In this document: piece after piece, positions 8,383 through 16,515 of the stretch | Layout: every line of letters begins with the position of its first letter | Position numbering within the stretch: position 1 is the stretch's first letter | Assembly (NCBI RefSeq): GCF_042679605.1 | Contig: NZ_JBHTMU010000007.1 | Coordinates: 1 to 64,000 of the forward strand | Reading direction: 5' to 3' | Source: Litorisediminicola beolgyonensis | Lineage (GTDB): Bacteria; Pseudomonadota; Alphaproteobacteria; Rhodobacterales; Rhodobacteraceae | DNA length: 64,000 nucleotides | Translations under genes and position numbers: made by a program | Notes under the pieces: model-generated | What the model was told of the DNA's origin: nothing | Seen by the model: only the letters and a program-made list of their open reading frames with translations | Database searches by the model: none

Positions 8383-9570
8383 ATGGATCAGGGCTGGGCG
8401 GAGCCGACGCGGGACGCCGGATTGAAGCGGCTGAGGGCGTTCGTGCCGCAGGCGGGCCGCGCCTATGCGGAGCGGCGGAATTACGATCTGCCGGGGCATG
8501 AGAACGTCTCGCGCCTGTCGCCCTGGCTGCGGCATCGCCTGGTGACCGAGGAGGAGGTGCTCGGGGCGGTTCTGGCCGAGCATGGCCGCGACGCCGCGGG
8601 CAAGTTCGTCGACGAGGTCTTCTGGCGCAGCTACTTCAAGGGCTGGCTCGAGATGCGGCCCACCGTCTGGGGCGCCTATTGGGGCGAGCTGGTCCTGGCC
8701 TGGGACCAGGTGCAAAGCCAGTCGGGCCTGCGCGAGCGCTGGGAGGCCGCCTGCCGCGGCGAGACCGGGATCGACTGCGCCGATCACTGGGCGCGGGAAC
8801 TGGTCGAGACCGGGTATCTGCACAACCACGCGCGCATGTGGTTCGCCTCGATCTGGATCTTCACGCTGCGCCTGCCCTGGGCGCTCGGGGCGGATTTCTT
8901 CCTGCGGCACCTGCTCGATGGCGATCCGGCCTCGAACACGCTGTCCTGGCGTTGGGTGGCGGGGCTGCAGACGCCCGGGAAACCCTATGCGGCGACCGCG
9001 TCGAACATCGCGCGCTTCACCGAAGGACGGTTCCGCCCGAATGGACTGGTCGAGGAGGTGCGCGCGGTCTCGGGCGCGCCGAACCCCGATCCCGGCCCCC
9101 TGCCCGAAGGCGGTCGGATCGATCCCGGCAAGCGTTCTGTGCTGCTCCTGCACGAAGACGACCTGTCGCCGGAATGGCTGTTTGAGGCCGGGCTGGCGCC
9201 GGTGGCAACAGGGGTGGTGGATGCGACGGGGCGGATGTCGATCCTGAAGGCGTCGGAGCGGGTCCAGGCGTTCAAGGCCGGGGCGCTGGCCGATTGCGTG
9301 GCGCGGCACGAGGAGCGGCTCGGCGAGGTCACGGACGGGCTCGACAACCGCGAGGCGGTGATGGCCTGGGCGGAGGGGCATGGTGCGGAGCAGATCGTGA
9401 CGTCCTACCCACCCGTCGGACCGGTGCAGGGTCTTCTCCGGGGTGCGGGCGGCGTGCCGATCGTCTCTCCGGTCCGGGACTGGGACGCGCGGGCCTGGCC
9501 GCATGCCACCAAGGGCTTCTTCAAGTTCCGGGAGCGCATCCCCGACCTTCTTTCGGCGAGCGGATTTTGA
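8383..9570 (+). CDS. Cryptochrome/photolyase-like FAD protein with reversed domain order
   Basis: The 395-residue protein begins directly with the FAD-binding helical domain of photolyases. Residues about 1-240 include GKFVDEVFWRSYFKGWLE, ELVETGYLHNHARMW, and DPASNTLSWRWVAGLQTPGK. Canonical photolyases start with an alpha/beta antenna domain. Here a segment that looks like it comes last (about 250-395): SVLLLHEDDLS resembles the LIWHRRDLRLS start of the phr product in this window. QAFKAGALADCVARHEERLG, a stretch with GAEQIVTSYPP, and a final strand follow in the usual antenna order. The HRRDLR motif is eroded, so antenna binding is doubtful. FAD binding is likely; whether it repairs DNA or senses light is unknown. 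The start at 8383 has GGGAGG upstream. Confidence 0.78.
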   Translation: MDQGWAEPTRDAGLKRLRAFVPQAGRAYAERRNYDLPGHENVSRLSPWLRHRLVTEEEVLGAVLAEHGRDAAGKFVDEVFWRSYFKGWLEMRPTVWGAYWGELVLAWDQVQSQSGLRERWEAACRGETGIDCADHWARELVETGYLHNHARMWFASIWIFTLRLPWALGADFFLRHLLDGDPASNTLSWRWVAGLQTPGKPYAATASNIARFTEGRFRPNGLVEEVRAVSGAPNPDPGPLPEGGRIDPGKRSVLLLHEDDLSPEWLFEAGLAPVATGVVDATGRMSILKASERVQAFKAGALADCVARHEERLGEVTDGLDNREAVMAWAEGHGAEQIVTSYPPVGPVQGLLRGAGGVPIVSPVRDWDARAWPHATKGFFKFRERIPDLLSASGF

Positions 9571-9626
9571 CACAAAATCCGCCCGAAATCCGAACCGGAT
9601 TTCGACGGTTTCCGGTTCGGAAACCG
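9560..9626. terminator. Three back-to-back perfect hairpins between convergent genes
   Basis: Three perfect inverted repeats sit head to tail: 9560-9582 (10 bp stem, loop ACA), 9584-9604 (9 bp stem, loop AAC) and 9606-9626 (9 bp stem, loop GTT). Single unpaired bases at 9583 and 9605 separate them. The stop codon of the photolyase-like gene lies at the loop of the first hairpin. soxF ends at 9640 on the other strand. The likely role is bidirectional termination or mRNA 3'-end protection. The arms contain TTTT/AAAA runs, but no separate U-tract follows. Confidence 0.7.
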
Positions 9627-9639
9627 CCGCCGGTGGGGA

Positions 9640-10899
9640 TCAGCCGAACATGTCCTCGGTGATCGCCCGGTACCAGCCGAGGCTTTCCTCGTAAGTCGCC
9701 TTGCGGGTCGCCGGGTCCTCTCCGGTCTGGCTGATGAAGCCCTCGGTCGATGCGATCTTCTCGTCGGTCGCCTCGTAGGCGGCGCCGACCTTCACCCCAT
9801 CCTCACCCGAGATCAGCGACCAGCAGGTGTTGTTGAACCGCGCCGGGAAGACGCGGCTGCCCGTCAGCGCGCCGCGCACCGCCATCGCGCAGACCTTCGC
9901 CTGGCTGTTGGCCGAGAAGCCCGATTTCGGCATGTCGCCCTGCGCCGAGGCATCGCCCAGGATATGCACGGCCTCGTCCATCTTCGAGGACATATCCGCC
10001 GCGTTGACCGGCGCCCAGTCGCCCTCGGTCAGCCCGGCCTCGGAGCAGATGCGCCCGGCCTTCTGGGCGGGGATGACGTTGACCACGTCGGCCTCGATCA
10101 CCTCGCCGTCGATATCAACCGTCATCGACGCGGCATCGACGCTGGTGTTGCCCGCGCCGAAATCAGGGCCGATCCGCTCGATCATGCCGGAATAGTGCTT
10201 TTGCCAGCCTTCCTCGAAGAGCGCCTGCTTCGAGAACTTCTCTTTCGGATCGGCGATGATGATCTTCGCGGTCGGGTTGTTGGCCTTGAGGTAATTCGCA
10301 ATCATCGACACCCGCTCGTAGGGTCCCGGCGGACAGCGATACGGGTTCGGCGGCGCGACCATGACGAAGGTGCCGCCCTCGGGCATGGCCATGACCTGCG
10401 CTTTCAGGAGCTCTGTCTGCGTCCCGGCCTTGTAGGCGTGGGGCATCACGTCCTGATGCTCGAGCCCCCAGCCCGGCACGGAGCCGTCGACGAAATCGAT
10501 GCCGGGCGACAGGATCAGCCGGTCATAAGGCACCGAGCCGCCGCCCGCGAGCGCCACGGTCCGGGCATCGCGATCGACGCCGGTGGCCCAGTCATGCACC
10601 ACGTTGATGCCATGCTCCGCGGCCAGCGTGCCGTAGCCGTGGGCGAGGCTCTCCAACTCGCGGAAGCCGCCGAGATAGAGGTTCGAGAAGAAGCAGGTGT
10701 AGTAAGTGCGGCTGGGCTCGATCAGCGTGACGTCGATCGCGCCCTCGCTGTCCTTGGCGATGTAGCGCGCCGCCGTGGCGCCCCCGGCGCCGCCGCCGAC
10801 CACCACCACGCGGGGTTTGCCTTGGGCGCGCAGCATCGGGGCTGCGAGCGTCAGCGACGCGGCCCCCGTGGCGAGAAATGAGCGTCTGTGCAAAGTCAT
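9640..10899 (-). CDS. soxF: SoxF, flavocytochrome c sulfide dehydrogenase-type flavoprotein
   Basis: SoxF is the flavoprotein partner of the small cytochrome SoxE in the periplasm and can oxidise sulfide. The 419-residue product starts with a Tat signal (HRRSFLATGAASLTLAAP), then the FAD-binding GxGxxG fold VVVVGGGAGGATAARYI. Cysteines expected for the redox-active pair are visible near TYYTCFFSNLY and NPYRCPPGPYE. I chose the ATG at 10899 for the Tat signal and the GGGAGG upstream. It follows soxE by 31 bases and is the last sox gene here; soxG and soxH do not follow. Confidence 0.93.
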   Translation of the reverse strand: MTLHRRSFLATGAASLTLAAPMLRAQGKPRVVVVGGGAGGATAARYIAKDSEGAIDVTLIEPSRTYYTCFFSNLYLGGFRELESLAHGYGTLAAEHGINVVHDWATGVDRDARTVALAGGGSVPYDRLILSPGIDFVDGSVPGWGLEHQDVMPHAYKAGTQTELLKAQVMAMPEGGTFVMVAPPNPYRCPPGPYERVSMIANYLKANNPTAKIIIADPKEKFSKQALFEEGWQKHYSGMIERIGPDFGAGNTSVDAASMTVDIDGEVIEADVVNVIPAQKAGRICSEAGLTEGDWAPVNAADMSSKMDEAVHILGDASAQGDMPKSGFSANSQAKVCAMAVRGALTGSRVFPARFNNTCWSLISGEDGVKVGAAYEATDEKIASTEGFISQTGEDPATRKATYEESLGWYRAITEDMFG

Positions 10900-10930
10900 G
10901 ATGTCCTCCCTTAAAAAATGAAACGGCTCC

Positions 10931-11254
10931 TTATTGGAGCTCTTCGAAATAGGCGGCGAGTGCCGCGATCTCCTCATATGAGAGACGCCCGGCGACCATG
11001 GTCATCACCGGGTGCTCCAAATCCTTGTGCTTGTAGGCCGCCATGACGTCGAAAAAGGCGTCGCGCGGCAGGCCGGTGATCGCCGGGATGCCCTCTGCCC
11101 CGCCATCGCCCTGGTGGCAGGCGGTGCATTCTCCGGCGAGATAGGCGCCCCATTCCGCGTCTCCGTCGGCGAGGAGCGCGGCGCGGGTGTCAGGATCGGG
11201 CTCGCTCGCCGCGGCGGGGGCCGCGGCGAGGAGCAGGAGGGCCCATGCCCTCAT
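10931..11254 (-). CDS. soxE: SoxE, small periplasmic c-type cytochrome
   Basis: The 107-residue product has a signal peptide (MRAWALLLLAAAPAAAS) and one haem-binding motif, CTACH. A downstream VMTMVAGRLSYEEIAALAAYF segment could supply the Met axial ligand. This matches the short SoxE cytochrome subunit that pairs with the flavoprotein SoxF. Its ATG overlaps the soxD stop (ATGA), so translation is coupled. Length and location are normal for the family; a diheme SoxE form also exists in some species, and this one has a single haem. Confidence 0.88.
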   Translation of the reverse strand: MRAWALLLLAAAPAAASEPDPDTRAALLADGDAEWGAYLAGECTACHQGDGGAEGIPAITGLPRDAFFDVMAAYKHKDLEHPVMTMVAGRLSYEEIAALAAYFEELQ

Positions 11255-12501
11255 TCGCCGACGCTCTTGAGATAGGCGATGACCGCGGCGCGGTCCTCCT
11301 CCTTGCGGAGACCGGCGAAGGCCATCTTGGTGCCGCTCATCGTGCCGCGCGGATCGGCGAGGAACTCGGCCAGGAGCGCCTCGTCCCAGACCCCGCCATG
11401 ATCCGCAAGCGTGCCGGAATAGTTGAAGCCGTCGACGCCGCCGACCTCGCGCCCGACGATGCCGTTCAGCTGCGGACCGGAGCCGTTCTTCGCGCCCTCG
11501 CCGACCTTGTGGCAGGCCGAGCATTTGCGGAAGACCTTCTCGCCCGCGGCGACCAGTTCGGGGTCCGGGGCCGAGATGTCCTCCGCGGGCGCCTCGGTAT
11601 CGGCGGTCTCTTCCGCGGAGGCTTCGACGGTCTCGGAACCCTCGCTGTCGCTGCCCGCCTCTTCGAGCTCGGCCTTGGCCTCGGTCAGCGCTTCGGCGAC
11701 GGTGCCCTCTTCCTCGGGCGTCACGTCGAGCACGGTGGCCTTCATGGTGATCTTCACCTCGTCCTTGCAATTCTCCATGCAAGGCTCGGCGCGCCACATC
11801 GGGTATTCCGTCTCGGCCCGGTCGTCGACGATGAAGCCGTCGGCGTTGGGCATCTCGACCTCGAGGAAGTTCTCGTTCGAGAGGACGAATTCGTCATCCA
11901 CGATGAAGTTGGAATAGAGGATGTAGGCCACGATCGCGTAGACCTCGTCATCGCTGAGGCTCTGGGCGTTGCCGAAGGGCATGGAGCGGTGGACGTAGTC
12001 CCAGGCGGTCGAGAGATAGGGCCAGTAGCTGCCCACGGTCTTGACCGGGTCCTTGTCGGCCAGCGTGCCCTCGCCGCCGGCGAGCTCGGGCCAGTTGCCG
12101 ATGCCCTCGGCGAACTCGCCGTGACAGACCGCGCAGTTTTCCGAGAAAAGCCCCTCGCCATCGGCGACCGAGCCCGAGCCCTCGGGCAGCCCCTCGCCGT
12201 TCGGCATGATGTTGACATCCCAGGCGTCGATCTCTTCGGGCAGCGCCTCGCGGCCGATGCCGAACTTGGCGCCCGAGCCGCCCTCGTCGGCCTGCGCGGC
12301 GGCGACGAGCAGCCCCTCCGCGGGAGCCTCGGAGGTCTGGGCAGCGACGGGCGGAGACGACGGTGCGGGCTCTGCCTCGGCCGCGCGCTGGGGCGCGGGT
12401 GCGGGGCGGGTCACGAAGCGGTCGGCGAAGCCGACGGCGGTGGTCAGCAGGATCGCCATGCCGCCGAGCGCGCCGCCGAAGAGTTTAAGAGACTTCGACA
12501 T
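11251..12501 (-). CDS. soxD: SoxD, diheme cytochrome c subunit of sulfane dehydrogenase
   Basis: SoxD transfers electrons from the molybdoenzyme SoxC when the sulfane sulfur on SoxY is oxidised in the periplasm. The 416-residue product has an N-terminal hydrophobic signal/anchor (7-26), a first cytochrome domain with CAVCH (123-127), and a second with CSACH (327-331). Between them, residues about 263-315 are a very acidic Glu/Ala/Ser linker (AEALTEAKAELEEAGSDSEG). CMENC at 241-245 is an extra cysteine pair. soxC overlaps its start by 17 bases, and soxE starts at its stop. Confidence 0.95.
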   Translation of the reverse strand: MSKSLKLFGGALGGMAILLTTAVGFADRFVTRPAPAPQRAAEAEPAPSSPPVAAQTSEAPAEGLLVAAAQADEGGSGAKFGIGREALPEEIDAWDVNIMPNGEGLPEGSGSVADGEGLFSENCAVCHGEFAEGIGNWPELAGGEGTLADKDPVKTVGSYWPYLSTAWDYVHRSMPFGNAQSLSDDEVYAIVAYILYSNFIVDDEFVLSNENFLEVEMPNADGFIVDDRAETEYPMWRAEPCMENCKDEVKITMKATVLDVTPEEEGTVAEALTEAKAELEEAGSDSEGSETVEASAEETADTEAPAEDISAPDPELVAAGEKVFRKCSACHKVGEGAKNGSGPQLNGIVGREVGGVDGFNYSGTLADHGGVWDEALLAEFLADPRGTMSGTKMAFAGLRKEEDRAAVIAYLKSVGE

Positions 12502-13759
12502 TTTCCGCCTCCCCGTTTTCCTTCACATGCCAGGTCTGGATGCAGTTGTTGTGGTAGATCGAGTTCTCGCCGCGCACCTCGCGCAGCTGCGTCTTGGTCG
12601 GCTGGACATAGCCGGTCTCGTCCATTGCGCGCGACTGGAGCAGCATCTCGGAGCCGTCCCAGACCGTGTCGAGATAGAAGCGGGTCAGCGCCATCTTCTC
12701 GCCGGGCTTGGCCAGGCGCGCGGTCTCCCAGGTCTTGCCGCCATCCTTCGAGACATCGACGCGCGTGATCGCGCCGTGACCCGACCAGGCGAGACCGGTG
12801 ATGACCATCGGGCCGGGGCCGTGGGAGATCGGCGCTTGCGGACTGGGCGATGTGACGACCGACTTGGCGTCCATGACCCAGGTCCATTTCCGCGAGGTGC
12901 CATCGGCCAGCGTGTCGGTGTATTTCGAGGTCTCCTCGCGGCTCTCGACGGGGCCGTCGGTGATCTCGATGCGGCGGAGCCACTTCACCCACATGTTGCC
13001 TTCCCAGCCGGGCACGACGAGGCGGACGGGATAGCCATGCTCCTTGCGGAGCGCCTCGCCATTGGCCTTGAAGGCGACGAGCACGTCGTCGAGCGCCTTC
13101 TCGATCGGGATGGAGCGGCCGTTCGAGGAGGCGTCGTGCCCCTCCACATAGACCCATTTGCCATCGAGATCGTCGGGCAGCCCCGCCTCTTCCAGGAGCG
13201 TGCGGAGCGGCACACCGGAATATTCCATGTTGTGGATCATGCCATGGGTGAACTGCGCGCCGTTGAGCTGCGCGCCCGCCCATTCCATGCCGGTATTGGC
13301 CGCGCATTCGCAGAAATAGACATGGTTCTCGCGCGGGAAGCGTTCGAGATCGGAATAGGTGAAGACCAGCGGCGTGCCGACGAGGCCGTTGACCATCAGC
13401 CGGTACTCGTCCTTCGACATGTCGATGGCGCCGGAATGGTGACGCTCGAAGGCGCAGCCCTGCGGGGTGATCGTGCCGTCGAGCGCGTGGATCGGCGTGA
13501 AGTTGATCGACGAGATCGTGTCGGCGGTCAGCCACTCGACATTGCGGCGGATCACGTCGCTCTCGTATTCGATGGGCAGGCCGTAGGGCGTGGCGTCGAC
13601 GCCGTCGCCCAGGCTCTGCGCGAAGCCTTGGGTCTCCGTGATCAGCGGATCGGGCTCTGCCGCCCGCGCCGCGCCCGCCCCCAGAACCGCGCCCCCGAGC
13701 GCGACCGACCCTCTCAGGAATGCCCGGCGGCTGGTGCCCGCCTTGGTCTCGTCCGTCAT
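12485..13759 (-). CDS. soxC: SoxC, molybdenum-cofactor subunit of sulfane dehydrogenase
   Basis: SoxC belongs to the sulfite oxidase family of molybdoenzymes. With SoxD it oxidises SoxY-bound sulfane sulfur in six-electron steps. The 424-residue product has a Tat signal (SRRAFLRGSVALGGAVLGAGA), as expected for a folded cofactor protein. The segment HVYFCECAANTGMEW carries the probable Mo-binding cysteine. VVPGWEGNMWVKWLRRIEI and the C-terminal dimerisation domain are typical. Having soxCD means complete thiosulfate oxidation without sulfur-globule build-up. A perfect ATTC-N8-GAAT dyad lies 28 bases upstream, suggesting a separate promoter. Confidence 0.96.
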   Translation of the reverse strand: MTDETKAGTSRRAFLRGSVALGGAVLGAGAARAAEPDPLITETQGFAQSLGDGVDATPYGLPIEYESDVIRRNVEWLTADTISSINFTPIHALDGTITPQGCAFERHHSGAIDMSKDEYRLMVNGLVGTPLVFTYSDLERFPRENHVYFCECAANTGMEWAGAQLNGAQFTHGMIHNMEYSGVPLRTLLEEAGLPDDLDGKWVYVEGHDASSNGRSIPIEKALDDVLVAFKANGEALRKEHGYPVRLVVPGWEGNMWVKWLRRIEITDGPVESREETSKYTDTLADGTSRKWTWVMDAKSVVTSPSPQAPISHGPGPMVITGLAWSGHGAITRVDVSKDGGKTWETARLAKPGEKMALTRFYLDTVWDGSEMLLQSRAMDETGYVQPTKTQLREVRGENSIYHNNCIQTWHVKENGEAENVEVS

Positions 13760-13786
13760 CTCAGACCTTCCTCCTTCGTATCGTCA

Positions 13787-13804
13787 CATTCTACTATGTG
13801 AATG
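13787..13804. promoter_or_regulatory. Candidate SoxR/SqrR-type operator before soxC
   Basis: CATTC (13787-13791) and GAATG (13800-13804) form a perfect 5 bp dyad around 8 bases. The core ATTC-N8-GAAT is the half-site pattern known for persulfide-sensing ArsR repressors of the SqrR/BigR/SoxR type. The spacer ends in TATGT, as in the soxX site when that is read on the minus strand. It lies between soxB and soxC, 28 bases from the soxC start. Confidence 0.6.
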
Positions 13805-13849
13805 ATATATCGAAAATTTTTTGACCCCGAGGGGCCGAGGCGGCGGCGC

Positions 13850-15547
13850 TTACGCGCCGTCCACCGTCACACTGGTATTCTCGTCGGAATTGACCGTGCC
13901 GAGCTTGCGGATGTGGCTCTCGACCACCTCCCAGATCGGCGGGCCCTCGGTGCCCTCGTTGACGCTGGCCCAACCCGCGACGACGTAGTTTCGCGCCGGG
14001 TCGATGGGCTCGCCGGTCGCGAGAAGCGTCATCTCCGAGATCCGCTCGCCCTGCGGCTTGCGCACGTCGATGCGGTAGCCCATGCCGCCGACCCGGACCA
14101 TGTCGCCGCCCTGCTGGTAGAACGGGTCGGGGTTGAAGATGTTGTCGGCGACGTCCTCGAGCACGACCTTGAGGAACTCGCCGTTCATCTCGGTCCGGTA
14201 GGCCTCGGGATAGGTCATCGAGGTGACGCCGAAGATGTCCTCGCGGGTGATGTCCTGACCGGGGATCAGGGACGGCCCCCAGCGCACGCCGGGAGAGAGC
14301 GCGATCTCGGCCTCGCGCTCCGACAGCAGCGCGTCGCAGATCACGTCGTCCCAAGAGCCGTTGAAATTGCCGCGGCGATAGAGAAGCCCCTCGGCCTGGC
14401 CGATCACCTCCTGCATGTCGGCGAGGAACGGCGCGCGGGAGCTTTCGATCTGGGCCGCCATCTCGGCGTCGGGCGCGATCACGTCCGAGAAGATCGGGAT
14501 CAGCTTGTGGCGGTAGCCCATCATCTTGCCGTCGCGCACATCGAGATCGACGCGGGAGACGAACTTGCCGTTCGAGCCGGTGGCGATGACGATCGTGTCG
14601 CCGACGACGACCGGCTCGGGCAGCGCATCATGGGTGTGGCCGGAGAGGATGACGTCGATGCCGGGCACGACGCTGGCCATCTTCTTGTCCACGTCGAAGC
14701 CGTTATGGCTGAGGCAGACGACGAGATCGGCGCCCTGGTCACGCACCTCCTGGACCATCTGGGCCATGTGCTCGTCGCGGATGCCGAAGCTGTATTCGGG
14801 GAACATCCAGCCCGGGTTGGCGATCGGCATATAGGGGAAGGCCTGGCCGATGACGGCGATGTTGACGCCGTTCTTCTCGAAGAACTGGTAGGGCTTGAAG
14901 CGCTCCGCGGGCTCGTCCCACTCGGCGTCGAAGATGTTCTGCCCCAGCGCGGCGAAGGGCAGCGTGTCGAGGATCTCGTGCACGCGGTCGGAGCCCAGCG
15001 TGAACTCCCAGTGGAAGGTCATCGCGTCGGGTTTCAGGAGGTTCATCGCATCCACGACGTCCTGACCGGCGGTCTTGAGACAGGTGTAGGAGCCGTGCCA
15101 GGTGTCGCCGCCATCAAGGAGAAGCGCGTCGGGCCGCTCGGCGCGGATCGCCTTGATCACCGTCGCGATGCGGTCGAGCCCACCCATCCGGCCATAGCCT
15201 TTGGCCAGGGCGGAAAAATCGTTGTAGGTCAGCGCGTAATGCGCCGGAGTTCCATCTTCGATCCCGTAGAAGCGGCGGAATTCGGCGCCGGTGATATGCG
15301 GCACCTCGCCCCGGTTCGCACCGACGCCGATATTCACCTCGGGCTCGCGGAAATAGAGCGGCGTGAGCTGGGCGTGGATATCCGTCATGTGGATCAGCGT
15401 GACGTTGCCCAGGGGCTCGAAGCCCAGGATGTCGTCCTGGCTGAGCATCTGCTGGGCAGCGAGGCGAGACCATCGGCCAAAGCCCGACGCGCCGTAAAGC
15501 GCCGCCGCGGCCATTGAGGCTTGCAGGAAATCGCGTCTGGAGATCAT
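13850..15547 (-). CDS. soxB: SoxB, sulfate thiol esterase
   Basis: SoxB releases sulfate hydrolytically from the SoxY-cysteine-S-sulfonate in the periplasm and uses a dimanganese site. The 565-residue product has a Tat-type start (SRRDFLQASMAAAALYGA). It shows the metallophosphoesterase-like motifs LIHMTDIHAQ, DGGDTWHGSYT, LSHNG and LSGHTHD, then a C-terminal 5'-nucleotidase-type domain. Its length is normal. A hairpin and a degenerate operator separate it from soxA, and a perfect operator separates it from soxC. It may therefore form its own transcription unit as well as being read through. Confidence 0.97.
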   Translation of the reverse strand: MISRRDFLQASMAAAALYGASGFGRWSRLAAQQMLSQDDILGFEPLGNVTLIHMTDIHAQLTPLYFREPEVNIGVGANRGEVPHITGAEFRRFYGIEDGTPAHYALTYNDFSALAKGYGRMGGLDRIATVIKAIRAERPDALLLDGGDTWHGSYTCLKTAGQDVVDAMNLLKPDAMTFHWEFTLGSDRVHEILDTLPFAALGQNIFDAEWDEPAERFKPYQFFEKNGVNIAVIGQAFPYMPIANPGWMFPEYSFGIRDEHMAQMVQEVRDQGADLVVCLSHNGFDVDKKMASVVPGIDVILSGHTHDALPEPVVVGDTIVIATGSNGKFVSRVDLDVRDGKMMGYRHKLIPIFSDVIAPDAEMAAQIESSRAPFLADMQEVIGQAEGLLYRRGNFNGSWDDVICDALLSEREAEIALSPGVRWGPSLIPGQDITREDIFGVTSMTYPEAYRTEMNGEFLKVVLEDVADNIFNPDPFYQQGGDMVRVGGMGYRIDVRKPQGERISEMTLLATGEPIDPARNYVVAGWASVNEGTEGPPIWEVVESHIRKLGTVNSDENTSVTVDGA

Positions 15548-15573
15548 CTTCGGGCCCTTCCCGTCAGGTCAAA

Positions 15574-15591
15574 CATTCGGATATGTGCATG
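15574..15591. promoter_or_regulatory. Degenerate SoxR-type operator before soxB
   Basis: CATTC (15574-15578), 8 bases, then GCATG (15587-15591). This differs by one base from the CATTC-N8-GAATG dyad before soxC and carries the same TATGT at the spacer end. It is 26 bases from the soxB start, nearly the same distance as the soxC site from its gene, which supports function. Confidence 0.45.
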
Positions 15592-15602
15592 CGTTACAAG
15601 CG

Positions 15603-15635
15603 AAAGACCCCGCGCCACGGATGCGACGCGGGGTC
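15603..15635 (-). terminator. Terminator-like hairpin between soxA and soxB
   Basis: On the minus strand, GACCCCGCG pairs perfectly with CGCGGGGTC (arms 15627-15635 and 15606-15614; 12-base loop), followed by TTTCGCTT. It starts 6 bases after the soxA stop. The stem is strong and the U-tract short, so partial attenuation or 3'-end protection of a soxXYZA message is likely. Confidence 0.6.
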
Positions 15636-15641
15636 CTTTGA

Positions 15642-16496
15642 TCAGTTGCGGACCGAGGGTGCCTCGACCGAGAGACCGTTGCCGCGCGAGGCGACATAGA
15701 GCTCGAGCGCCACGAACTCGGGCGAGCCGGGGCTGAAGGTTTCGGCGCGGGTGTCGCGCACGCAGCCCTTGAAGCGATCATGCACCTGGTTGAGCTTGGT
15801 GTTCTTCAGACGGTAGGCCGGGAAGCCGTTGATCTGACCCTGGCTCAGGTGGTCGGCGCGGATGTAGTTGCCGTAGTTCTGCTCGTGGCAGGACGCGCAG
15901 CTCAGCTCCAGCTGACCGAACCGGGTGTAGTAGAGCTCCTTGCCCTGCTCCCAGGTCTCGGCCACCGGGCCGTCGATGGCGACGTTCACCGGCATGCCGC
16001 GCGACTGGACCGAGATAAGCGCTTCCATCGCGGTCATGTCGCCCGAGGTGTAGCCATAGGGCTCGGCCTTCATGTTCTCGGTCCGGCAGGCGTTGATCTG
16101 CTGGGCCAGGGTGCGAACCTCGCCGGCCCCTTCGTTCCACTTGGGATAGACAGCGCGCACGCCCTCCATCGCTTCGGACACGTCGCCGTGGCAAGAGGCG
16201 CAGCTCTCGCCCGCCTCACCCTCGACCGTATCCCAGGCCGCCTGGGCCTGATCGACGGCCAGGAAAGCCGGGTTGTCGAAATCGTCCATCTCGGCTTCCT
16301 GGGTTTCGTCCGAGCGGAAGCGCCAGCCTGAATAGATCACCGGCAGCACACCGTCGAGATGCGCCGGCGGCTCTGCCTCGGTCACGATCTCGATGTCGCC
16401 GTTGATGACGAGGCTGTCCTCGTCGGCCTCGGCCCAGGCAAGGCCTGCCGCGGCGACGAGGCCGGCGGTCAGGGCGATGGTCTTTGTCATTTTCAT
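15642..16496 (-). CDS. soxA: SoxA, diheme cytochrome subunit of SoxXA
   Basis: SoxXA attaches thiosulfate oxidatively to the SoxY cysteine, starting the cycle. The 284-residue product has a signal peptide (to about residue 22) and two haem motifs, CASCH at 99-103 and CASCH at 200-204. Cys245 in FKGCVRDTR is in the position of the unusual, persulfide-modified Cys ligand of the active-site haem. Two haems make it the Paracoccus/Rhodovulum type. The first of two close ATGs (16496) has GGGAGG six bases upstream. A GC hairpin precedes it, after soxZ. Confidence 0.96.
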   Translation of the reverse strand: MKMTKTIALTAGLVAAAGLAWAEADEDSLVINGDIEIVTEAEPPAHLDGVLPVIYSGWRFRSDETQEAEMDDFDNPAFLAVDQAQAAWDTVEGEAGESCASCHGDVSEAMEGVRAVYPKWNEGAGEVRTLAQQINACRTENMKAEPYGYTSGDMTAMEALISVQSRGMPVNVAIDGPVAETWEQGKELYYTRFGQLELSCASCHEQNYGNYIRADHLSQGQINGFPAYRLKNTKLNQVHDRFKGCVRDTRAETFSPGSPEFVALELYVASRGNGLSVEAPSVRN

Positions 16497-16515
16497 GTTT
16501 TCCCTCCCTGTGAGA

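Noticed and set aside
9560..9626. CRISPR-like array
   Set aside because: The units are short palindromes packed without spacers, with different sequences and no cas genes. They are hairpins, not repeats with spacers.
13806..13849. Rho-independent terminator after soxB (CCCC-TC-GGGG near a T/A-run)
   Set aside because: The loop would be too small and the stem short and wobble-dependent, so it is too weak to list.
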